From IMG/VR virus record IMGVR_UViG_3300030107_000222, positions 1 to 20,764 of that record: a stretch of 20,764 nucleotides of DNA; one strand, written 5' to 3'. A program made the position numbers and the translations under genes. The notes under the pieces were generated by a model. That model saw only the letters and a program-made list of their open reading frames with translations. It ran no database searches and was not told the origin of the DNA. This stretch comes from a virus. The stretch's first letter is position 1. The number at the start of each line of letters is the position of its first letter. This document shows, piece after piece, positions 16,176 to 20,764 of the stretch.

Positions 16176-17524
16176 TGGCTAGTACAAAATTAACAAGAAC
16201 TTTTGGTTCAGGTGGAAGTAGAGTAAAATGGACTTGGAGTGGTTGGATAAAAAGAACTAAAATAGGTGTAGAACAAATTATTTTCTGTGCATACGAAAAT
16301 AGTAATAATCAAACTCAATGTAAATTTGATAGTTCTGACCAATTATATTTTAATGATGAGAGTAGTGGAAATACAAATGGAAGAATAGTATCTAATGCTA
16401 AATATAGAGATACTAATGCTTGGTATCATATGGTTTTTGTTTGGGATAAAAACAATTCAACAAGTGCTGACAGAATTAAAATGTATGTTAATGGAGAAAG
16501 AGTAACATCTTTTAGTGATACTGGTAATGCACCATCTGATACTTCTGCTATGAACAATGATAGTTTAGGTCGTGAACACGAGATAGGTGTAAAAAATGGT
16601 TCAAATGATTATTTTGATGGTTGCATGAGCCACATACATTTTTGTGATGGTTATGCTTATACTCCAACAGACTTTGGTGAAACAGATAGTACAACTGGAG
16701 AATGGAAAATTAAAACTTCTCCTAGTGTATCTTATGGAACAACTGGATATTGGATTTTAAAAGATGGTAATACAGTTACAGATAGTTCTGCTAATTCTAA
16801 TACTTGGACAATCGGTGGTACACTTACAGAAACAAAAGATAATCCAAGTAATGTATTTGCTACATTAAATCCTTTAGTAAGACATCAAGGAACACTTGAT
16901 TTAGGAAATACAAGATTTGGAACAACAGGTTCTTGGAGAGGTATTCCTGCAACAATAGGACTTTCAAAAGGAAAATGGTATTGGGAATTTAAACAAGTAG
17001 TGCAAACAAACTGGTCGCAAAATGGAATTATGTCATCTAAAGAAAATGGTGGTTATACTGGTATATATTCTACTTATGTTGGAAATAATTCTGGTGGATT
17101 AGCTTTAAATTCTGGTAATGGAGATTTTTACCATGATGGAAGCTCAAATCCATATAGTGCAGGAACTTGGTTTTCAGGTGGTTTAAGTGCAGGAGATATT
17201 ATAAGTGTTGCTCTTGATGTAGACGCAAGTAAAATTTGGTTTGCTAAAAATGGAACTTGGGGTAATTCTTCAAATCCTGCTACAGGTAGTAATGGTATAG
17301 ATTTTTCAGGCGATACAAGTTTTACAAGTCATAAACCTTATTTTCCTGCTTGTTCAGTAGACCAATGCGAATGTGCATATAACTTTGGAAACGGTTATTT
17401 TGGAACAACAGCAGTAGCAACAAATTCTGGTAATGGTTATTCTGACGCAGATGGAAAAGCAAAATTCAATTATGAAGTACCAACAAATTTTAAAGCAATT
17501 ACAACGAGAGGATTAAATTTATAA
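16175..17524 (+). CDS. LamG-like plus SPRY-like fibre/adhesin protein
   Basis: 449 residues. Residues about 15-165 form a LamG/concanavalin-type beta-sandwich: WTWSGWIKRT, WYHMVFVWDK, RIKMYVNGERV and then DYFDGCMSHIHFCDGYAYTP are the usual order. Residues about 262-405 look like a SPRY/B30.2 domain: KGKWYWEFK, GDIISVALDVDASKIWFAKNG and KPYFPACS. The end, NYEVPTNFKAITTRGLNL, is the typical link seen in marine phage adhesins to the repeat module that here begins in the next gene. Both domains bind carbohydrates or proteins, so a role in host recognition is likely. No signal peptide is present, as expected for a virion part. Starts by TAATG overlap with the fibre gene and ends by TAATG overlap with the following gene, so the three are probably made together. 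Confidence 0.8.
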   Translation: MASTKLTRTFGSGGSRVKWTWSGWIKRTKIGVEQIIFCAYENSNNQTQCKFDSSDQLYFNDESSGNTNGRIVSNAKYRDTNAWYHMVFVWDKNNSTSADRIKMYVNGERVTSFSDTGNAPSDTSAMNNDSLGREHEIGVKNGSNDYFDGCMSHIHFCDGYAYTPTDFGETDSTTGEWKIKTSPSVSYGTTGYWILKDGNTVTDSSANSNTWTIGGTLTETKDNPSNVFATLNPLVRHQGTLDLGNTRFGTTGSWRGIPATIGLSKGKWYWEFKQVVQTNWSQNGIMSSKENGGYTGIYSTYVGNNSGGLALNSGNGDFYHDGSSNPYSAGTWFSGGLSAGDIISVALDVDASKIWFAKNGTWGNSSNPATGSNGIDFSGDTSFTSHKPYFPACSVDQCECAYNFGNGYFGTTAVATNSGNGYSDADGKAKFNYEVPTNFKAITTRGLNL

Positions 17525-18627
17525 TGGCTTATTCAACAATCAATAAATCGGCTTCCCATTTTGATGTTTTAAAATATGATGGGAATGGTGCAACTGGTTC
17601 TGGTCAAACAATTTCAGGATTAAATTTTCAACCTGATATGACTTGGATTAAGTCAACAAACACTACAGATGGACATACTGTTCAAGATGTAGTTAGAGGA
17701 TTTGGTTCAACTACAAAACTTTCTACTTATGATAATTCACAAGAAAATGATAGTGGTGGTGGTTCGTATGGAAATTATGGATATATATCTGCTGCGACTT
17801 CAGATGGTTTTACAGTTGTTGCAGGTAGTACTCCAGGACAAAATAATAAATCAGGAAATAATTATGTATCTTGGAATTGGAAAGCAGGTGGTGCAGGTTC
17901 ATCTAATTCAGATGGAAATAATATAACTTCAACTGTAAGTGCTAATACTACAAGTGGTTTTAGTATTGTAAAATGGACTGGCACAGGTAGTGCAAGTGAT
18001 ACAGTAGGACACGGTTTAGGTGCAATTCCTGATATGATAATTGTCAAAAAATTAAGTGAAGATGGTGATTGGTTTGTTTTTCACAAAGATTTACCTCAAG
18101 GTGAAGCTATGACTTTAAATAATACACACGGACAATATTCTTCTAGTTCTCAACTTCCAAATGGAATTGTAAGTGAAAGTTCTGTTACATCTTCAGTTTT
18201 TGGTTTTACAGGTTCAAGTGATGTTGATAATGTTAATAAATCTGGTGTAACTCATGTAGCTTATTGCTTTCGAAATATTGAAGGATTTTGTAAAGTAGGA
18301 GTTTTTAGAGGAAACGGACAGGCTGACGGTACATTTATCTATACTGGAATGAAACCAAATTTCGTTATGACTAAAAAGAATGGTAGTGCTGATTGGATGA
18401 TTAGAGATAATAAAAGAGATTTTAATGGACAATGGAGAGATTTATATGCAAACAATACAAATGCACATACTTCACCAGATTCTAATACACAATCAGATTT
18501 ATTAAGTAACGGTTTTAAATTAAGAATGACACACGCAAATCACAATGGAAGTGGTGACCAATATGTTTATATTGCCATAGGTCAATCATTAGTAGGTTCA
18601 AACAATGTACCATGTACAGCGAGGTAA
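17524..18627 (+). CDS. Tail adhesin-type protein with three tandem ~100-residue repeats
   Basis: 367 residues with three repeats by my alignment: about 14-119, 146-249 and 256-352. Each begins with a strand ending in G-N/T-G (VLKYDGNG, IVKWTGTG, KVGVFRGNG). Each continues with PDM-x-x-x-K or PNFVMTKK, then D-W-x-x-x-D/H-K or DVVRG-like residues, and ends with an aromatic strand (YVSWNWKAG, HVAYCFR, YVYIAIGQ). Such repeats occur in tail proteins of marine phages, commonly fused behind LamG/SPRY domains; here they are a separate gene that starts one base inside the previous stop. The function is probably receptor binding or fibre tip structure. The exact activity is unknown and no catalytic motif is seen. 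Confidence 0.72.
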   Translation: MAYSTINKSASHFDVLKYDGNGATGSGQTISGLNFQPDMTWIKSTNTTDGHTVQDVVRGFGSTTKLSTYDNSQENDSGGGSYGNYGYISAATSDGFTVVAGSTPGQNNKSGNNYVSWNWKAGGAGSSNSDGNNITSTVSANTTSGFSIVKWTGTGSASDTVGHGLGAIPDMIIVKKLSEDGDWFVFHKDLPQGEAMTLNNTHGQYSSSSQLPNGIVSESSVTSSVFGFTGSSDVDNVNKSGVTHVAYCFRNIEGFCKVGVFRGNGQADGTFIYTGMKPNFVMTKKNGSADWMIRDNKRDFNGQWRDLYANNTNAHTSPDSNTQSDLLSNGFKLRMTHANHNGSGDQYVYIAIGQSLVGSNNVPCTAR

Positions 18628-18630
18628 AAT

Positions 18631-18948
18631 ATGACAAAATGTAGAGATTTAGCAGACATAGTAAGTAATTTAAGTGCAAATGCAGAGAAAGCAGTTGTAG
18701 TTAATGCAGGTGGAACAGAATTAACATTTGGAGACGCAGGGTCTTCTGATTTATACGGATTTGTAAAAACTAATGGAACAGGAAGTCAAAAAGAAGACTT
18801 AGTGGTTCATTATACAAATGGTGCAGACAATTTGTCTGTAGCAACAAATGATGGAACTCAATCAGATTTATATGATGAAAGTTTTGTCGCAAAACGTGGA
18901 CTTACGTTTACAGTTGACTCAAATGGCAACTTGAATGTGACAGTCTAA
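18631..18948 (+). CDS. Small probable fibre-associated protein
   Basis: 105 residues, not assigned to a family. It is rich in Gly, Asn, Thr, Ser and Asp (NAGGTELTFGD, TNGTGSQKEDL, TNGADNLSVATNDGTQSD, VDSNGNLNVTV), the composition of phage fibre beta-structures, with an early helical part (LADIVSNLSANAEKAV). A GAGG site lies shortly before the ATG and the gene starts three bases after the previous stop. The context, inside a run of adhesin genes, suggests a virion fibre component or a small cap or chaperone-like accessory. No signal peptide or membrane segment. Confidence 0.7.
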   Translation: MTKCRDLADIVSNLSANAEKAVVVNAGGTELTFGDAGSSDLYGFVKTNGTGSQKEDLVVHYTNGADNLSVATNDGTQSDLYDESFVAKRGLTFTVDSNGNLNVTV

Positions 18949-18974
18949 CAACAATAATAAGGAGAAAATAAAAA

Positions 18975-19790
18975 ATGGCAACATTAAATTTAGGAAGAAT
19001 TAAGCCAGTATTCCGAGGTGCATACAATAATAGCACAGCTTATGTAGTGGACGATATTGTCACTTCAAGTGGTTCAAGTTATATTTGTATTCAAGCTTCA
19101 ACTGGTAATGCAACGTCCAACGCTTCCTATTGGACTCAAATGGCAGCAGGTGGTACTGATGTAGGAACAACAATAACAACACAAGGTGATATACTTTACA
19201 GAGATGGAAGTGGATTACAAAGATTAGGTGCAGGTACAAGTGGACAATTCCTTAAAACACAAGGTACAGGTGCTAATCCTGTATGGGCAGACAATGTAGC
19301 AGGACTTGTTCAAACAGTAGCAAACAACAAAACTGATGACTTTTCATCATCTACAACAGGCAGTTGGATTGACATAACTGGAGTAACTTTAACAATTACA
19401 CCAAATGCAACAGCAAATAAAATTACTGGAATATTTGGTATATCGTGGGGTTCAGATACTTCTGATACTGTGTCTAACTTTAGAATTGTAAGAGCAATCG
19501 GTGGTGGCTCTCAAGCAGTAATACCAAATTCAATTTCTACAATCACATCAGGTGGTGGTGGAAGTTTTAGAGGTATGACTGTTGGATTAAGAAGTATGTT
19601 AGATAGTAATGGTGCAATGTATGTAACATTACCATTCTATGACGCACCTAACACAACATCACAAATAGTTTATCAAGTTCAACAAAGAAGAGAACAATCA
19701 GGAATCTTTTACTTACAACGTTCACAATCTGATAGTAGCACTTATGGTAGAGGTTCTGTTCACATGAATTGTATGGAGGTATCAGTATAA
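18975..19790 (+). CDS. Distal fibre protein with carbohydrate-binding-like N-terminus
   Basis: 271 residues. Residues about 12-57 (VFRGAYNNSTAYVVDDIVTS, SSYICIQA, SYWTQMA) match the look of a small CBM5/12-type carbohydrate-binding module: W/Y-rich, with Y-x-V-x-D-x-V and a closing W. Residues about 70-107 (GDILYRDGSGLQRLGAG, GQFLKTQG, NPVWAD) are the recurrent phage fibre motif GDILYRD...GQ-L. The C-terminal 160 residues are a beta-rich domain without a recognised enzyme motif, ending in NCMEVSV. Strong AAGGAG at 18960-18965. The stop overlaps the next ATG (TAATG). The likely role is as a receptor-binding fibre tip. Confidence 0.75.
   Translation: MATLNLGRIKPVFRGAYNNSTAYVVDDIVTSSGSSYICIQASTGNATSNASYWTQMAAGGTDVGTTITTQGDILYRDGSGLQRLGAGTSGQFLKTQGTGANPVWADNVAGLVQTVANNKTDDFSSSTTGSWIDITGVTLTITPNATANKITGIFGISWGSDTSDTVSNFRIVRAIGGGSQAVIPNSISTITSGGGGSFRGMTVGLRSMLDSNGAMYVTLPFYDAPNTTSQIVYQVQQRREQSGIFYLQRSQSDSSTYGRGSVHMNCMEVSV
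19775..19780 (+). promoter_or_regulatory. Ribosome binding site that fixes the 19790 start
   Basis: GGAGGT lies inside the end of the upstream fibre gene and nine bases ahead of the ATG at 19790. It falls after the alternative ATG at 19769, so it can serve only the shorter form. Confidence 0.7.
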
Positions 19791-20086
19791 TGGCAAATAA
19801 TATACAAATAATAAAAGCAATAGTTGCTATTAATCCAGACGCAAAAGTTTCGGTTAATGGAAATGATTATGACCAAATAGATTGGGGAACAACTTCGGTT
19901 ATTTCTAAATCAGATATTGACGCAAAAATAGTTGAATTACAAGCTGACTATGATAGCAAACAATATCAAAGAGATAGACAACCTGAATATCCATCTATAG
20001 CAGACCAATTAGATGACATTTATCATAATGGTATTGATGGTTGGAAAACAACTATTAAAGCTGTTAAAGATAAATACCCTAAATAA
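19790..20086 (+). CDS. Probable tail fibre assembly / XkdW-like protein
   Basis: 98 residues from the ATG at 19790 (MANNIQIIKAIVAI). An in-frame ATG at 19769 would add seven residues, but the GGAGGT at 19775-19780 lies nine bases before 19790 and the TAATG overlap with the preceding stop supports the later start. The pattern is that of small proteins next to phage fibre genes: an N-terminal I-x-A-I-x-x-I-NPDAKVSVNG...IDW part, a charged helix, and RQPEYPSIADQLDDIYH near the end, followed by a GWKTTIKAVKDKYPK helix. Such proteins are thought to help fibre folding or attachment. I am confident of the gene and of the family look, less so of the function. Confidence 0.72.
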   Translation: MANNIQIIKAIVAINPDAKVSVNGNDYDQIDWGTTSVISKSDIDAKIVELQADYDSKQYQRDRQPEYPSIADQLDDIYHNGIDGWKTTIKAVKDKYPK

Positions 20087-20095
20087 TAAATAATA

Positions 20096-20302
20096 ATGAA
20101 AGACACCAACGAACTAAATATCGAAATCGAAAAGATTAAAGGTGAAATAAAACTTATTAATCAGACGATAAATGTAATTAAAGATAATCATTTAGTTCAC
20201 TTAGACCAAAAAGTTAATACTTTAAATAGAGTAATGTGGACTGTTGGTGTTATGGTATTCGGACAACTAGTAATAGTAATAAAGAATCTAATGGTGGTTT
20301 AA
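20096..20302 (+). CDS. Small coiled-coil plus single-TM protein, XhlA-like, probable lysis accessory
   Basis: 68 residues. Residues 5-45 are a charged heptad-type helix (IEIEKIKGEIKLINQTINVI, LDQKVNTLNRV) and residues 47-64 form one membrane segment (MWTVGVMVFGQLVIVI). This is the plan of XhlA-type proteins, which work with holins at the inner membrane. There is no clear Shine-Dalgarno site; the leader is AT-only (TAATAATG-type), so expression may rely on re-initiation after the preceding gene. Position after the fibre genes agrees with where T7 has its holin gene 17.5. It abuts the following gene without a gap. Confidence 0.65.
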   Translation: MKDTNELNIEIEKIKGEIKLINQTINVIKDNHLVHLDQKVNTLNRVMWTVGVMVFGQLVIVIKNLMVV

Positions 20303-20527
20303 ATGTTTAAAATTCTAGCCACCGTATGTTTTCTTTCGGTTGGTATAGGTGAACAAAACTTATGTATGCAAGGTTGGTTACCAATGACAAAACCTATTGC
20401 AACAATTCAAGAATGTAATCAATCGATTACTGAAATCTCAGAATATATAGACCAAGATTTTAAACAACGAAGAATATCAATTTATTTACAATGCGTAAAA
20501 GAGGAGACGAATAATGTCAATATTTAA
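20303..20527 (+). CDS. Small probably exported Cys-containing protein, unknown function
   Basis: 74 residues. The N-terminus MFKILATVCFLSVGIG resembles a short signal peptide or signal anchor; C9 followed by FLS is not a clear lipobox. Remaining cysteines at C21, C38 and C63 could form disulphides in the periplasm. It lies between two small membrane proteins, overlapping the next ORF by 14 nt, so a lysis-related or periplasmic role (for example a spanin-like function) is possible, but no spanin features such as a Pro-rich or lipoprotein segment are visible. Start follows the previous stop directly. Confidence 0.6.
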   Translation: MFKILATVCFLSVGIGEQNLCMQGWLPMTKPIATIQECNQSITEISEYIDQDFKQRRISIYLQCVKEETNNVNI

Positions 20528-20764
20528 TTTATTAACGTTTGGTGTAAAAACAGCAGCGAACATATACCAAACAAGAAGAGAAACAAAACAACTTGAAGCT
20601 AAAGCTGAGAGAAATCATGTAGAAAGAATGGTAAACGGTGAAGTCGAATATAAGAAAGCTATTATTGCAAGTAACGATAATGGTTGGAAAGATGAGTTCG
20701 TATTGGTTCTTATATCCATTCCTATTATTCTATTGGCTTACTCTGTTTTCTCTGACGACCCTGA
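20514..20764 (+). CDS. Holin-like membrane protein, partial at 3' end
   Basis: About 83 residues are visible and the frame is still open at the window edge. The ATG at 20514 follows GAGGAG (20500-20505). Residues 1-15 are mildly hydrophobic (SIFNLLTFGVKTAANI), then comes a long charged helix (TRRETKQLEAKAERNH), then GWKDEFVLVLISIPIILLAYSVFSDDP with a clear membrane segment. This order, especially WKDEF followed by a membrane helix ending in SVFSDDP, is typical of small phage membrane proteins annotated as 3-TM holin (gene-transfer-agent type). In this order the lysis genes would be followed by terminase genes in a T7-like phage; that part is outside the window. Confidence 0.7.
   Translation, partial: MSIFNLLTFGVKTAANIYQTRRETKQLEAKAERNHVERMVNGEVEYKKAIIASNDNGWKDEFVLVLISIPIILLAYSVFSDDP

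Noticed and set aside
19769-19789. Earlier ATG start for the fibre-assembly-like protein
   Set aside because: It precedes the GGAGGT site and adds MYGGISI without family support; the 19790 ATG is better placed.
1-20764. tRNA genes, CRISPR arrays, insertion sequences, integrase or attachment sites
   Set aside because: No cloverleaf-like segment, no spaced identical repeats other than the fibre repeats, no transposase or integrase motifs; non-coding space is under 150 nt per gap.
1-20764. Depletion of GANTC (CcrM-type site)
   Set aside because: GATTC, GACTC, GAGTC and GAATC are all present many times, so the depletion signal is specific to GATC and GATGC/GCATC.

Overview
This window is part of the late (virion assembly) region of an AT-rich tailed phage with a T7-like (Autographiviridae-type podovirus) layout. 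All genes lie on the + strand, are tightly packed and often overlap by 1 or 4 nt (TAATG or ATGA junctions). The T7 gene order is kept: portal gp8 (C-terminal part only), scaffold gp9, major capsid gp10, tail tubular A gp11, tail tubular B gp12, gp13-like, gp14-like, gp15-like, gp16-like (here on two genes) and tail fibre gp17. Low G+C, the long non-enterobacterial fibre cassette and LamG/SPRY-type adhesin domains suggest a marine phage, possibly of SAR11-like or other AT-rich alphaproteobacteria. The host is an inference; no host gene is present to prove it.

Layout. 2-1574: portal end, scaffold and a small orphan ORF. 1575-1719: a non-coding leader with two hairpins, a direct repeat, a 12-bp palindrome and a possible phage promoter. 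1720-2700: major capsid protein. 2701-2778: a strong 11-bp hairpin followed by a sequence close to a T7-class promoter. 2779-3174: an IbpA-class small heat shock protein, an accessory gene with no counterpart in T7 at this spot. 3175-3301: an intrinsic-type terminator, then an imperfect palindrome and a direct repeat. 3302-14134: tail tube, nozzle and ejection (internal core) proteins. The T7 gp16 function is divided between a 587-residue protein with an N-terminal GH24/pesticin-type lysozyme domain and an 882-residue protein. 14172-20086: six consecutive fibre or adhesin-type genes, from a gp17-type fibre through LamG-SPRY, triple-repeat and carbohydrate-binding-like proteins to a probable fibre-assembly protein. 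20096-20764: three small membrane or exported proteins, probably lysis functions, the last cut by the window edge.

How they work together: scaffold and portal nucleate the capsid, gp11 and gp12 close the tail, gp13 to gp16 form or support the internal core that is ejected and locally opens peptidoglycan, and the fibre cassette recognises the host. The sHSP probably travels with capsid production and may protect folding of abundant structural proteins.

The most unusual signals are: (1) apparent complete absence of GATC and of GATGC/GCATC over 20.7 kb, with Asp-Ala pairs written GAC-GCN throughout; (2) a hairpin plus GCAA(A)CTCGCT module on both sides of the capsid gene, one copy running into a T7-promoter-like sequence; (3) the sHSP; (4) the two-gene gp16; (5) the split LamG-SPRY / triple-repeat adhesin.
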